64,000 nt of DNA, taken from Sorangiineae bacterium NIC37A_2 (GTDB lineage: Bacteria; Myxococcota_A; Polyangia; Polyangiales; Polyangiaceae). The DNA lies in NCBI GenBank assembly GCA_002085155.1, contig NASX01000008.1:62001-126000 (forward strand), in the 5' to 3' direction. Below are positions 50,832-60,817 of the stretch, in pieces; the stretch's first letter is position 1, and every line of letters begins with the position of its first letter. The notes beneath the pieces were generated by a model. That model was not told the DNA's origin, searched no databases, and saw only the letters and a list, made by a program, of their open reading frames with translations. A program made the translations under genes and the position numbers.

Positions 50832-53783
50832 ATGAACGAATTCCTCGCGGCGGTGCGAAAGGCATCCCTCCCCGCGGTCTGGGCCAAGGGGGTGCGCTTA
50901 GCCGAAAGCCGCTCTCCGCTCCTAGAGGAGAGGAGCGACGACGAAGCAGTCTTCCGCGTGCGCGTCCCCGAACGCCGCGTCCCCACGCTCACGGTCCTCG
51001 ACTTAGCCGAGACTGATTGGACCTGCGATTGTGATGCGAAGCTGCCCTGTGAGCATGTCGTCGCCGCCGCCATTGCCCTGAAGAGCGCCCCCGAAGACGC
51101 CGAAGCGCCCCAGAGAGGCGACGCTCCTCCCATCCCTCGGCTCGCCTATCGGCTCCTCTCGACTCCCCCCAGCGTCACCATCCAGCGCGTCCTCGTAGCT
51201 CCGAGCGGTGAAGAGACGCCGCTGCCCGAACCGCTCACGCGCCTCTTGGCTCGCCACGCCGACATCCTGACTCGCAAAGAAGATCTCGACGTCGAGCGCA
51301 TCCTGCTCGCCCAAGGTCAAGGGCGCACCCGCGCCTCCGAGAGTCGCGGGCTCGGGCCCGAAGGTTTCTCTCGCTTGATTGCAGCTTGGTCGGTGGGAGG
51401 CGACGTCACCCTCGACGGTAAACCCATCGAGGCGGCCCCGGACGCGCTTTTACCCAGGGCGCGCCTCAGCGCGGCCAGCAAAGAAGGCGGGCGCCTCCGC
51501 CTGGAGGTGGAGGGGCTGAGCGGCCTCAAGGTCCTCGATCGGGGCCTCGCCCTCTACAAAGGTGCGCTGCGACCGCTCGGCGCTGTCAACATCGCGGGCG
51601 CACGGTGGGAACGTCTCCCGCTGGTGCGCGAGATTGGCCCCGAAGAGATCGCCGAGTTCGTGACCGACGTCTTGCCAGGACTCGAGCGAGAGCTCTTCGT
51701 CGACATCCCCGACGGCGTCCTGCCAGGTCGAGACAGCAACGCTCGCCCGCGCATTCACTTCGATCTCACGCCCCAGGGACATACGCTCAGCGTCTTGCCG
51801 ACGCTCGTTTATGGCGATCCGGCGCAGATCAGGATCGATGGAGACAAAGTGGTCCACTTGTCCGGTGCGATCCCGAAGCGCACCGTTGCCGCGGAGAAGG
51901 AGCTCTGTCGACGTCTCAAGGATGAGCTCTCGTTGATCCCCGGACGCGTGAGCCACTTCGACGGCGGTGACGCGGCTCGCTTCGCGAAGCGCCTGCAAGC
52001 ATTCCAGGCGTCGGCGGCGAGCTCCGTATCGCGCGAAGTCGTCACGAAGGCCTCGCTCGTGCCAGAGCTCCGCATGGAGGGGTCCAAGCTCGAGATCCGC
52101 TTCCTCACCGAGGAGGAGCAGCCGCGGGAGGCTCGGGCGGAATTGGTGTTCCAGGCCTTCGAGGATCGCTTGGACATGGTGCCGCTGCTCGACGGCGGCT
52201 GGGCACCGCTTCCCGCCGATTGGCTCTCGCGCTACGGCGACAAGATCCAAGAGATTCTGGCGGCCAGAAATCCGAAGGGCGAGGTTCCTCTCTACGCCAT
52301 GGAGGGGATGACAGATGTTTGTGAAGAGCTCGGTCTTCCCGTTCCCCGCGAAGCCGAGGCGCTGCGCCGCATCGCTCAGGATTTCGACTCGATCCCGGAG
52401 GCGCCCGTCCCCGAGCAGGTCCCGGTCACCCTGCGCTCCTATCAGCGGCAGGGGCTCAGCTGGCTCATGTTCCTCCAGAAGCTCGGCCTGGGTGCGGTCC
52501 TGGCCGACGACATGGGTCTCGGTAAGACCCTCCAGGCGCTCTGCGCGCTCTCGGGCAAAGCGCTCGTCATCTGCCCGAAAACCGTCGTTTTCAACTGGGC
52601 CCAAGAGATCGCGCGCTTCCGTCCCGACCTCTCCGTGAATGTGTACCACGGGCCCCGGCGCACGCTCACCGACGCGGACGTGACACTGACCACCTTCGCG
52701 GTCCTACGCATGGACGAGGAGATCCTGAAGAAGGTGAGCTGGGACCAGGTTGTGTTCGACGAGGCCCAAGCGATCAAAAATCCCGAGAGCCAACTGGCGC
52801 GTTCGGCCTTCGCCCTCTCGGATTCGCTCAGTGAAACGAGCCAAAGAATCGCGCTCAGCGGCACGCCCATCGAAAATCGGCTGGACGAGATGTGGAGCAT
52901 CTTCCGCTTCACCCATCCGGGTCTCCTCGGAGCCCGTCGAGAATTCGCACGACGTTACGCCGAGCCCATCGAGCGGGGCGATCCCGAAGCTCGACAGCGC
53001 CTCAAACGTCTCGTCAAACCCTTCCTCTTGCGCCGTCTCAAGCGCGACGTGCTCTCGGATCTCCCCGCTCGTACGGATATCGTCCTCACGGTCGAGCTCG
53101 AGCAAGAAGAACGCGATCTCTACGACGCAATCTTCGCCATGAAACGCAAGGAGGTCCAAGAGGCCCTGCAAGGAAGCGGCGGCGGCATTATGGCTGCCCT
53201 CGAAGCGCTGCTCCGTTTGCGTCAGGCCGCGTGCCACGTGGGGCTCTTGCCCGGACAGGAACGCTCGCGCTCTTCAAAGGTCGAAGCGCTCATGGCCCGG
53301 CTCGAGGAGGCGGAAGCCGACGGGCACAAGTGCATCGTCTTCAGCCAGTGGACGTCATTTCTCGATCTCGTCGAGCCGGAGCTCAAAGCGCGCAATATCG
53401 GATTCGTGCGTCTGGATGGCTCGACCGAGAACCGAGGTGCTGTCGTCGAGAAGTTCCAGGCCGAGGACGGGCCCCCTGTCTTTTTGTCCTCACTGAAAGC
53501 GGGCGGCACCGGCCTGAACCTCACCGCCGCAGACCACGTCTTCCTCCTCGATCCATGGTGGAACCCTGCAGCGGAAGATCAAGCCGCCGATCGCGCGCAC
53601 CGCATCGGCCAGCTGCGCGCGGTCACTGTCTATCGACTGATCGCTAAAGACACGATCGAGGAAGGCATCCTCGCCCTGCAATCGCGCAAGCGGGAGCTCT
53701 CGGAGGCGATCCTCGACGAGGGCGGCGCCAGCACCGGGATCACCAAGGAAGACCTGCTCGCGCTCTTCGAAGCCGGGGCGTAA
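50832..53783 (+). CDS. SNF2-family helicase with SWIM zinc finger
   Basis: A 983-residue ATPase from ATG 50832; the frame is open further up but that part is not conserved in style. The N-terminus has a SWIM zinc finger ([12 protein letters not shown], about residues 70-90), then a long beta-rich middle region, then the Swi2/Snf2 core: [12 protein letters not shown] (Walker A), FDEAQAIKN (DEAQ box), [37 protein letters not shown] and DRAHRIGQ. These enzymes translocate on double-stranded DNA and remodel protein-DNA or polymerase complexes rather than unwinding. Domain order is standard for bacterial SWIM-SNF2 proteins. The target is unknown. Confidence 0.92.
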   Translation: MNEFLAAVRKASLPAVWAKGVRLAESRSPLLEERSDDEAVFRVRVPERRVPTLTVLDLAETDWTCDCDAKLPCEHVVAAAIALKSAPEDAEAPQRGDAPPIPRLAYRLLSTPPSVTIQRVLVAPSGEETPLPEPLTRLLARHADILTRKEDLDVERILLAQGQGRTRASESRGLGPEGFSRLIAAWSVGGDVTLDGKPIEAAPDALLPRARLSAASKEGGRLRLEVEGLSGLKVLDRGLALYKGALRPLGAVNIAGARWERLPLVREIGPEEIAEFVTDVLPGLERELFVDIPDGVLPGRDSNARPRIHFDLTPQGHTLSVLPTLVYGDPAQIRIDGDKVVHLSGAIPKRTVAAEKELCRRLKDELSLIPGRVSHFDGGDAARFAKRLQAFQASAASSVSREVVTKASLVPELRMEGSKLEIRFLTEEEQPREARAELVFQAFEDRLDMVPLLDGGWAPLPADWLSRYGDKIQEILAARNPKGEVPLYAMEGMTDVCEELGLPVPREAEALRRIAQDFDSIPEAPVPEQVPVTLRSYQRQGLSWLMFLQKLGLGAVLADDMGLGKTLQALCALSGKALVICPKTVVFNWAQEIARFRPDLSVNVYHGPRRTLTDADVTLTTFAVLRMDEEILKKVSWDQVVFDEAQAIKNPESQLARSAFALSDSLSETSQRIALSGTPIENRLDEMWSIFRFTHPGLLGARREFARRYAEPIERGDPEARQRLKRLVKPFLLRRLKRDVLSDLPARTDIVLTVELEQEERDLYDAIFAMKRKEVQEALQGSGGGIMAALEALLRLRQAACHVGLLPGQERSRSSKVEALMARLEEAEADGHKCIVFSQWTSFLDLVEPELKARNIGFVRLDGSTENRGAVVEKFQAEDGPPVFLSSLKAGGTGLNLTAADHVFLLDPWWNPAAEDQAADRAHRIGQLRAVTVYRLIAKDTIEEGILALQSRKRELSEAILDEGGASTGITKEDLLALFEAGA

Positions 53784-53983
53784 AATGCCCAAATCGACGT
53801 CCGAGCAGCACGCAGCCACGAAAAAGGCCGCCGAGCGCGACGCACTCCTTCGAGCGAGGCGCCCCCGGAGCGGCCCCCGGCTCACGGTGCGTTTTTCCCG
53901 CAGATGAAGGGACGGCGGCCGCAGAAGTCCTCCTTGGGTCCTTGCCGTCCTGGGCGCCCCTCTGCATGCTCAGGACCAAGCGC

Positions 53984-55705
53984 ATGACGGACCTGCCCGC
54001 TTCCGAAAAACAGCCGCTCGAGTCTTCTCCTTCCGGAGACGAGGGCTTGCACTTCATCGCGGAGATCGTCGAAGACGACCTGCGCACAGGGAAAAATGGC
54101 GCGAGGCTCCAGACGCGTTTCCCTCCCGAGCCGAACGGGTACCTGCACATCGGACACGCCAAAGCGATCTGGATCAACTTCACGATCGCTGCTCGCGCTC
54201 CCTTCGGCGCCTGTAACCTCCGCCTCGACGACACGAACCCAGCGACCGAGGAAGATCGCTTCGTGCGCTCCATCCAGGAGGACATCCGCTGGCTGGGTTA
54301 TGACGTAGGAAAGCGGGTCTTCTTTGCGTCTGACTATTTTGAGCGCCTCTACGAATGCGCCCAGACCCTCGTCAGAAAAGGGCTCGCCTACGTCGACAGC
54401 CAGTCGCCGGAGGAGATCCGCGACAAGCGCGGAAACTTTTACACGCCCGGGCAGGATAGTCCCTATCGAACGCGCAGCGTCGAGGAGAACCTCGACCTGC
54501 TCGCTCGCATGCGAAACGGAGAGTTCGAAGAGGGGCAAGCGGTCTTGCGCGCCAAGATCGACATGACCCATCCGAACATGAACATGCGCGATCCGCTCAT
54601 CTACCGGATCCGCAAGGCGCATCATCATCGGACCGGCGACGCCTGGTGCATCTATCCGATGTACGATTTCGCTCATCCGCTCTCGGACGCTTTCGAAGGC
54701 GTCACCCACTCGCTCTGCTCCCTCGAGTTCGAAAACCATAGGCCGCTTTACGATTGGTTCATCGAAGCGGTCGGAGGTTTCGATCCTGTCCCCCGCCAGA
54801 TCGAGTTCGCGCGACTGAACGTGACCCATACGGTCCTCAGCAAGCGCAAGCTGCAAGAGCTCGTGCAGCTCGAGAAGGTCAGCGGCTGGGACGACCCGCG
54901 GATGCCGACTTTGGCAGGCATGCGCAGGCGCGGCTACCTCCCACAGTCGATCCTCGCCTTCATCGAGCGAACCGGCGTCGCCAAGCGTGACAACATGGTC
55001 GAAATCGAGCTCCTTGAGCACCAGATCCGCGAGGACTTGAACCGCGAGGCCAACCGAACGATGGCCGTGATCGATCCCGTCAAGGTCACGATCACCAACA
55101 TGGCCGAGGGAGAGAAACACACCTTCTCGATCCCGGTGCACCCCGAGTATCCCGAGCGCGGCACGCGTGAGGTCACGCTCGAGCGAGAACTGTACATCGA
55201 GCGCGAAGACTACCTCGAGTCTCCTCCGAAAAAGTGGTTCCGACTCGCGCCGGGCCAAGAGGTGCGGCTCCGCGGCGCTTGTTTCATTCGCGCGGTCGAG
55301 GCGCGCCGGGACGAGAGGGGAAAGCTCGTCGAACTTCTGTGCACCTGGGACCCCGAATCCAAGGGCGGAGGCACCCCCGACGGCCGAAAAGTGCGCGGTA
55401 CCCTGCACTGGATCTCGAAGACAGACGCCATCTCCTGCGAGGTGCACCTCTACGATCGCCTGTTCTCGGAGCCTGAGCCGGAGTCCGAGGACCGCTCATT
55501 CCTCGAATGCCTCAACCCCGATTCGCTCCAGATTCGCGCGGAGGCCCTGTGTGACAGGTCGCTCGCGCAAAGCCCCGAGGGCGCGGTGTTTCAGTTCGAG
55601 AGGCTCGGCTACTTCTGCGTCGACCGTACTTCGACCCCCGGGCGCCCCGTCTTCAACCGCACGATCGGCCTCCGCGACAGCTGGGCGAAGATCGCTCAAT
55701 CCTGA
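53984..55705 (+). CDS. glnS: Glutaminyl-tRNA synthetase
   Basis: A 573-residue class I synthetase from ATG 53984 with AGGA eight bases upstream. The N-terminus FPPEPNGYLHIGHAKAI carries the HIGH motif in its GlnRS form and LRLDDTNP follows; the KMSKS equivalent is LSKRKLQEL. The C-terminal anticodon-binding beta barrels include GTREVTLERELYIEREDY, typical of GlnRS rather than GluRS. It charges tRNA-Gln directly, so the organism need not rely only on the GatCAB route. A 200-base gap separates it from the helicase gene; a long hairpin terminator follows. Confidence 0.95.
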   Translation: MTDLPASEKQPLESSPSGDEGLHFIAEIVEDDLRTGKNGARLQTRFPPEPNGYLHIGHAKAIWINFTIAARAPFGACNLRLDDTNPATEEDRFVRSIQEDIRWLGYDVGKRVFFASDYFERLYECAQTLVRKGLAYVDSQSPEEIRDKRGNFYTPGQDSPYRTRSVEENLDLLARMRNGEFEEGQAVLRAKIDMTHPNMNMRDPLIYRIRKAHHHRTGDAWCIYPMYDFAHPLSDAFEGVTHSLCSLEFENHRPLYDWFIEAVGGFDPVPRQIEFARLNVTHTVLSKRKLQELVQLEKVSGWDDPRMPTLAGMRRRGYLPQSILAFIERTGVAKRDNMVEIELLEHQIREDLNREANRTMAVIDPVKVTITNMAEGEKHTFSIPVHPEYPERGTREVTLERELYIEREDYLESPPKKWFRLAPGQEVRLRGACFIRAVEARRDERGKLVELLCTWDPESKGGGTPDGRKVRGTLHWISKTDAISCEVHLYDRLFSEPEPESEDRSFLECLNPDSLQIRAEALCDRSLAQSPEGAVFQFERLGYFCVDRTSTPGRPVFNRTIGLRDSWAKIAQS

Positions 55706-55716
55706 GTGCGCGTTTT

Positions 55717-55757
55717 GAGGGCCTCTGCCGCGGAGAAACCTCCGAGCAGAAGCCCTC
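55717..55757. terminator. Hairpin between glnS and the Gnd-like gene
   Basis: GAGGGCCTCTGC and GCAGAAGCCCTC pair in 11 of 12 positions around a loop that itself folds (CGGAG-aaac-CTCCG). It lies between convergent genes and probably stops both. No strong T-run is visible. Confidence 0.6.
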
Positions 55758-55772
55758 AGCTATCCACAGCCA

Positions 55773-56798
55773 TCAGCCTTCGGGGGGGCGCTTCTTCTCG
55801 TGATGCCCACCGAAGCCGAGCCGCATCGCGGACAGAATCTTGTTCGCGAACTCCGCACGACCCCGCGACTCGAAGCGGTCGAAGAGCGCAGCCGAGAGCA
55901 CGTGCGCAGGCACCCCCTCGTCCACCGCGGCCAGGATCGTCCAGCGCCCCTCTCCTGAATCACTCACGGTTCCGGAGAACTCAGAGAGCGCCGGCGACGA
56001 ATGGAGAGCGTCGGCCGTGAGGTCAAGAAGCCAGGAAGGGATCACGCTGCCGCGGCGCCAGAGCTCGGCGACATCCGCGATCGGGAAATCGAACTGATAG
56101 TACTTTTGCTCTTTGAGCGGCGCTGTCTCGGCGTCTTTGTCGCGCTGTTTCTTACCGATACCGGCATTTCGCAGCAGGTTGAAGCCTTCGGCGTAAGCGG
56201 CCATCAGCGCGTACTCGATGCCGTTATGAACCATCTTTACGAAATGGCCGGCGCCCGGAGGGCCACAATGGAGAAAGCCCTCTTCGCCAGCGCCCACGGG
56301 TCCCGAGCGAGACGCCGTGCGCGGCGCTGCGTCGAACCCCGGAGCAAGGGCACGGAAGATCGGATCGAGACGATGCACCGCCTGTTCGTCACCTCCGATC
56401 ATGAGACAATAACCGCGGCTGAGTCCGTGAACGCCCCCGCTGGTCCCCACGTCGAGGTGATAAATGCCCTTTTTTGCGAGGGCTTCAGCTCGATCGACGG
56501 CGTCGCGGTAGTGACTGTTGCCGCCATCGATCAGCGTGTCTCCGGCTGAGAGAAGCGGAGCGAGCTGTTCGGCAAGCTCAGAAGTCACCGCCGCCGGAAC
56601 CATCATCCACACCGCACGCGGAGGAGTGAGTGCCTGAACGAGCGCTTCGAGGGTCGGCACCGAGACGATTCCCTCCGCCTCCAGCTGCGCACCCAAGCTC
56701 GGATCTCGGTCCCAGCCGACTACCCGATGACCAGCCCGGACCAATCGCCGTGCCATGTTCGCGCCCATGCGTCCAAGTCCAACAATCGCAAGTTCCAT
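55773..56798 (-). CDS. 6-phosphogluconate dehydrogenase, decarboxylating (short form)
   Basis: A 341-residue protein of the short GndA/YqeC-like class. The N-terminal Rossmann motif is GLGRMGANMARRL; IDGGNSHYRDAV is the Gnd signature, LDVGTSGGVHGLSRGY and GPPGAGHFVKMVHNGIEYA hold the substrate-binding and catalytic Lys-His region. It oxidises 6-phosphogluconate to ribulose 5-phosphate and CO2. WDRDP after the second beta-strand (Asp in place of Arg/Asn) suggests NAD rather than NADP preference. The short length is normal for this class. No zwf or pgl gene is adjacent. It is divergent from the nitrite reductase operon. Confidence 0.93.
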   Translation of the reverse strand: MELAIVGLGRMGANMARRLVRAGHRVVGWDRDPSLGAQLEAEGIVSVPTLEALVQALTPPRAVWMMVPAAVTSELAEQLAPLLSAGDTLIDGGNSHYRDAVDRAEALAKKGIYHLDVGTSGGVHGLSRGYCLMIGGDEQAVHRLDPIFRALAPGFDAAPRTASRSGPVGAGEEGFLHCGPPGAGHFVKMVHNGIEYALMAAYAEGFNLLRNAGIGKKQRDKDAETAPLKEQKYYQFDFPIADVAELWRRGSVIPSWLLDLTADALHSSPALSEFSGTVSDSGEGRWTILAAVDEGVPAHVLSAALFDRFESRGRAEFANKILSAMRLGFGGHHEKKRPPEG

Positions 56799-57002
56799 TT
56801 CAGCGCTGTAGCTTAGGTCCTCGGGCTCACCAAGGGAGGGGGGCTATTGTTTCGGAAAGGTTTAGACATCCAGCTGAAATACTGGATTGAACGTTACTTT
56901 TGCATTTCTGGCTCCGAGATTTTCGGGCACGTGTCAAAGATTCTGTTTTCCGCGTTCGTTCGCGAAACAGCAGGTGGAGCAAGGTCATGGAGGAGGGCAG
57001 CC

Positions 57003-60000
57003 ATGACAGTCACAGCTCAATTCCCAGCCCGCAGCGCGAAGCGCTCCTCGACCATCGCGCTCACCCGAACCCCCCAAGCCGCAGCACTCGCCGCCTGCTT
57101 CGAGAAGCTCGGACTCGAGGTGCTCCCGATCGGCCACGGAGAGAACTCCGGCGAAGCCGTGCCACTCGAGGCTTGGATCGTCCAGCTCATGGAAGGGGAG
57201 TTCGACGACGTCATCTTCACCTCGGCGCAAGGGGTCGCGCTGCTGCTCGAGATGGCGCGCCAAACGGAGCGAGAAGAGGCCTTCTTGAGCTCGCTCCACG
57301 TAGTCCGGAAGTTCGCCCGCGGACCGAAGCCCGCTCGAGCCCTGTCTGAACTCGGCGTCGACGTGGACATCATCTGCCGCGGGCAGACCCCGGAGGCGAT
57401 CCTCGAACAACTCGGCAAGCTCGACTTCGCGGGCCGGGTCGTCGGCATTCAGCCCTTCGATCAAACCACCGAGGCCGCCATCGCAGCGCTCGTGAAATCC
57501 CAAGGAGGCCTCCCGCGGCGCGTGCTCCCCTCCACCACTGTGGATCCCGTGGCGATCAGCTTCTTCGAGAAGATCGAATCGGGAACCGTAAACGCCGTTT
57601 GTTTTCTCACAGAGCGCACAGCTGCCTGGCTCTTTGATGCCTGTCAGGCCGTCGGTCTCGCGCCCAAGCTCGCCCAGTGCCTTCGCCGAATCCCCGTCAT
57701 CGCTTCAGAACCTGCCACGGCCATCCTCCGCAGGAGAGGTGTCCACCCTGATCTCACATTGAGCCACGCCACCATCATGCAGCCCGTTCCCTATGACCTC
57801 GCACTCACGCTCGGCCTCGACGACGAGCCAAGACGAACACCCAAGCCGGGGAACACGGGTCGCCATCGCGTCGTCATCGTCGGCAACGGCATGGTCAGCT
57901 ACAAGCTCTGTGACCGCTTGACGGAAGGGGGGCTCGATCATGGTCTCCGCATCACAGTCCTCGGCGAAGAGACCTGGCCTGCTTACGACCGCGTCCATCT
58001 CTCCGAATACTTCTCCGGCAAGACCGCAGAGGACCTCGTCATTGAACCGCGCACTTGGTACGAGGAGCGCGACATCGAGCTTTGCCTGAAAGAGCGCGTC
58101 GACAAGATCGATCGGGACATCAAGGTCGTGGTGACGAGCGGCGGCCGCGAAGTGCCTTACGATTCGCTGATCTTGGCGACGGGTGCTGAACCGTTCATCC
58201 CGCCGGTACCAGGTCTCGATAAAGCGGGGGTCTTCGTTTACCGCACGATCGAGGATCTTGAGGCCATCACCTCCTACGCCCAAAAGTGTAAAGTCGCCGC
58301 AGTCATCGGCGGCGGCTTGCTCGGGCTCGAAGCCGCCAAAGCTGCTCGCGACCTCGGGCTCGAAACCCATATCGTCGAAATGGCGCCCCGACTCATGCCG
58401 AGGCAGCTCGACGACGCGGGGGCGCGTCTGCTCTGCCGTCAGATTGAATCGATGGGCCTCAAGGTGCACCTCAACGCGCGCACGACAGGCATTCTGGGAG
58501 ACAACGAGGTCTCGGGGATTCGCTTCGCCGACGGCGAGCGACTCTCCGTCGACATCATCATCGTCTCCGCGGGCATTCGGCCGCGCGACAGCCTCGCGCG
58601 CTCGGCGGGTCTCGCCGTGGCGGAGCGAGGAGGCATCATCGTCAACAATCAGCTCCAAACGAGCGACCCGAGCATCTTCGGCGTGGGTGAGTGTGTGGTG
58701 CACGAAGGAACCGTCTACGGCCTCGTCGCTCCCGGCTACGAGATGGCCACGGTGGTCGCGAACACCTTACTCGGCAAGCCGAGCGAGTTCCAGGGCACCG
58801 ACATGTCCACCAAACTCAAACTGCTCGGCGTGGAAGTCGCAAGCGCCGGTGACCCCTTCGCGGACGAAAAGCCGAACACGGCGACGGTCGTCTACCAGGA
58901 CCTCGTGAGCGGGGTCTATAAAAAGCTCATCGTTTGCGATCAGGGCAAGACCCTCTACGGCGCCGTCTTCGTCGGAGACACGACCGAATACGGCCAGATC
59001 CTCCCCTACGCAAAGAGCGGCGATCCGCTGCCCGTGTCGCCGGACGCGCTCCTGCTCGGGCAGAAGGACGGCGCCGCGCTCCCGATGCCCGACACAGCGC
59101 AGATCTGCTCCTGCAATAACGTCCTCAAGCTCGACATCGTAAAGGCCATCGAGACAATTCCCGATTGCTCGATCGACGCGATCAAGAAGTGCACAAAGGC
59201 GGGCACCGGCTGCGGCGGCTGCATGCCGATGGTCACTGACCTTTTTAACGCTGAGATGCTCGCGCGGGGCAAGACGGTCAAGAAGTCCACCTGCGAGCAC
59301 TTCGACTACAGCCGCCAGGAGCTCTACGACATCGTTCGTCTGCGCGGGATCGCGTCCTTCCAGGAGCTCATTCATTCTCACGGTCGCGGCAGCGGCTGCG
59401 AAATCTGTAAACCCGCGGTCGCAGCGATCTTGGCCTCGACCCACGCCGAGCCCATCCTCAATCACGCGACCCTCCAAGACACAAACGATCGCTTCCTCGC
59501 CAACATCCAGCGCCGCGGCCTCTACTCGGTCGTGCCGCGCATTCCGGGCGGCGAGATCACCCCTGAGAAGCTCATCGCCATCGGTCAGGTCGCCAAGAAA
59601 TACGACCTTTACACCAAAATCACGGGCGGACAGCGCATCGACTTGTTTGGGGCCCGCGTGGAGCAGCTCCCCGACATCTGGGAAGAGCTCATTGCGGCTG
59701 GATTCGAGAGCGGACACGCCTACGGCAAAGCGCTCCGCACCGTGAAGAGCTGCGTCGGATCGACCTGGTGCCGCTTCGGAGTCCAGGATTCGGTCGGCTT
59801 CGCGATTCGCGTCGAGAACCGTTACAAGGGCATTCGCTCTCCTCACAAGCTGAAGAGCGCGGTCAGCGGCTGCATCCGCGAGTGCGCCGAAGCGCAATCG
59901 AAGGACTTCGGGCTCATCGCCACTGAAAAAGGCTACAACCTCTACGTCTGCGGCAACGGAGGCTCGAAGCCGCGCCACGCAGATCTCTTGGCGAGTGACG

Positions 60001-60785
60001 TCGATGAGGAAACGGTCATTAAGTACATCGACCGTTTCCTCATGTACTACATCCGCACAGCCGACAAGCTGATGCGGACCTCGGTTTGGATCGACAAACT
60101 CGAGGGTGGCATCGAACACGTGCGGAACGTCGTCGTCCACGATTCTTTGAACATCGCCGCCGAGCTCGAGGCAGACATGCAGAGGCTCGTCGATTCCTAT
60201 CTCTGTGAGTGGAAAGATGTCGTGGAAAATCCGGAGAAGCGCGACCTCTTCCGCCACTTCGCTGGCCCCGAGAAGGGTGACGCTCCCGCTCCCATGATCG
60301 AAGAGCGAGAGCAGGCCTACCCCGCTCCTTGGCCCAAGGTGTCTCTGACTGGCAAACGCAGCCTCCCGGTCTTGCCCCAGACGAGCTGGGTCCGTGTCGC
60401 CGAGGTATCCGAGGTTCCTGACGACGGCGGCATCGCTGTGAAATACGGTAATACGCAGCTCGCCGTCTTCAACTTCAAGTCCCGCGGTGAGTGGTTCGCG
60501 ACCCAGAATATGTGCCCTCACAAGCGAGACATGATCCTCGCCCGAGGCATCGTGGGAGATGCGGCAGGGATCCCGAAGGTCGCCTGTCCGTTCCACAAGA
60601 AGACCTTCTCACTCACCTCAGGCGAATGCCTGAGCGGAGACGACATGAACATCGCGGTCTTCCCGATCAAGGTCGAAGACGGAGCTGTCTACCTTGAGCT
60701 TCCCTCCGAGGCGGAGCTCGATCGAGCCATGGAGGCACGTTGCTCGGAGCCCTGCGCCGAGCACTCGAGCCAAGCCGCCGAATGA
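57003..60785 (+). CDS. nirB: HemD-like/NirB/NirD fusion: assimilatory nitrite reductase
   Basis: A 1,260-residue fusion from ATG 57003, with GGAGGAGGG upstream. Residues about 14-260 look like uroporphyrinogen-III synthase (HemD). From about 287 comes a full NirB: FAD motif VIVGNGMVSYKL, NAD motif AAVIGGGLLGLEAA (near 433), two BFD-like [2Fe-2S] segments (CSCNNV...GTGCGGC; GSGCEICKP), the sulfite/nitrite reductase repeats and siroheme-4Fe4S ligands SCVGSTWC (near 918) and SGCIREC (near 955). The end is a NirD-type Rieske domain with complete CPH and CPFH ligands. The enzyme reduces nitrite to ammonium with NAD(P)H. The HemD part may supply or sense siroheme precursor. Confidence 0.9.
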   Translation: MTVTAQFPARSAKRSSTIALTRTPQAAALAACFEKLGLEVLPIGHGENSGEAVPLEAWIVQLMEGEFDDVIFTSAQGVALLLEMARQTEREEAFLSSLHVVRKFARGPKPARALSELGVDVDIICRGQTPEAILEQLGKLDFAGRVVGIQPFDQTTEAAIAALVKSQGGLPRRVLPSTTVDPVAISFFEKIESGTVNAVCFLTERTAAWLFDACQAVGLAPKLAQCLRRIPVIASEPATAILRRRGVHPDLTLSHATIMQPVPYDLALTLGLDDEPRRTPKPGNTGRHRVVIVGNGMVSYKLCDRLTEGGLDHGLRITVLGEETWPAYDRVHLSEYFSGKTAEDLVIEPRTWYEERDIELCLKERVDKIDRDIKVVVTSGGREVPYDSLILATGAEPFIPPVPGLDKAGVFVYRTIEDLEAITSYAQKCKVAAVIGGGLLGLEAAKAARDLGLETHIVEMAPRLMPRQLDDAGARLLCRQIESMGLKVHLNARTTGILGDNEVSGIRFADGERLSVDIIIVSAGIRPRDSLARSAGLAVAERGGIIVNNQLQTSDPSIFGVGECVVHEGTVYGLVAPGYEMATVVANTLLGKPSEFQGTDMSTKLKLLGVEVASAGDPFADEKPNTATVVYQDLVSGVYKKLIVCDQGKTLYGAVFVGDTTEYGQILPYAKSGDPLPVSPDALLLGQKDGAALPMPDTAQICSCNNVLKLDIVKAIETIPDCSIDAIKKCTKAGTGCGGCMPMVTDLFNAEMLARGKTVKKSTCEHFDYSRQELYDIVRLRGIASFQELIHSHGRGSGCEICKPAVAAILASTHAEPILNHATLQDTNDRFLANIQRRGLYSVVPRIPGGEITPEKLIAIGQVAKKYDLYTKITGGQRIDLFGARVEQLPDIWEELIAAGFESGHAYGKALRTVKSCVGSTWCRFGVQDSVGFAIRVENRYKGIRSPHKLKSAVSGCIRECAEAQSKDFGLIATEKGYNLYVCGNGGSKPRHADLLASDVDEETVIKYIDRFLMYYIRTADKLMRTSVWIDKLEGGIEHVRNVVVHDSLNIAAELEADMQRLVDSYLCEWKDVVENPEKRDLFRHFAGPEKGDAPAPMIEEREQAYPAPWPKVSLTGKRSLPVLPQTSWVRVAEVSEVPDDGGIAVKYGNTQLAVFNFKSRGEWFATQNMCPHKRDMILARGIVGDAAGIPKVACPFHKKTFSLTSGECLSGDDMNIAVFPIKVEDGAVYLELPSEAELDRAMEARCSEPCAEHSSQAAE

Positions 60786-60817
60786 GCGCCTGAGCTCATT
60801 CGAGCCAAAGGATCCTT

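Noticed and set aside
53785-53907. A 40-codon open frame starting right after the helicase stop, with a basic product (MPKSTSEQHAATKKAAERD...)
   Set aside because: No Shine-Dalgarno site, an Arg-rich C-terminus typical of random GC-rich frames, and no recognisable family. It could be a real small gene but is not supported.
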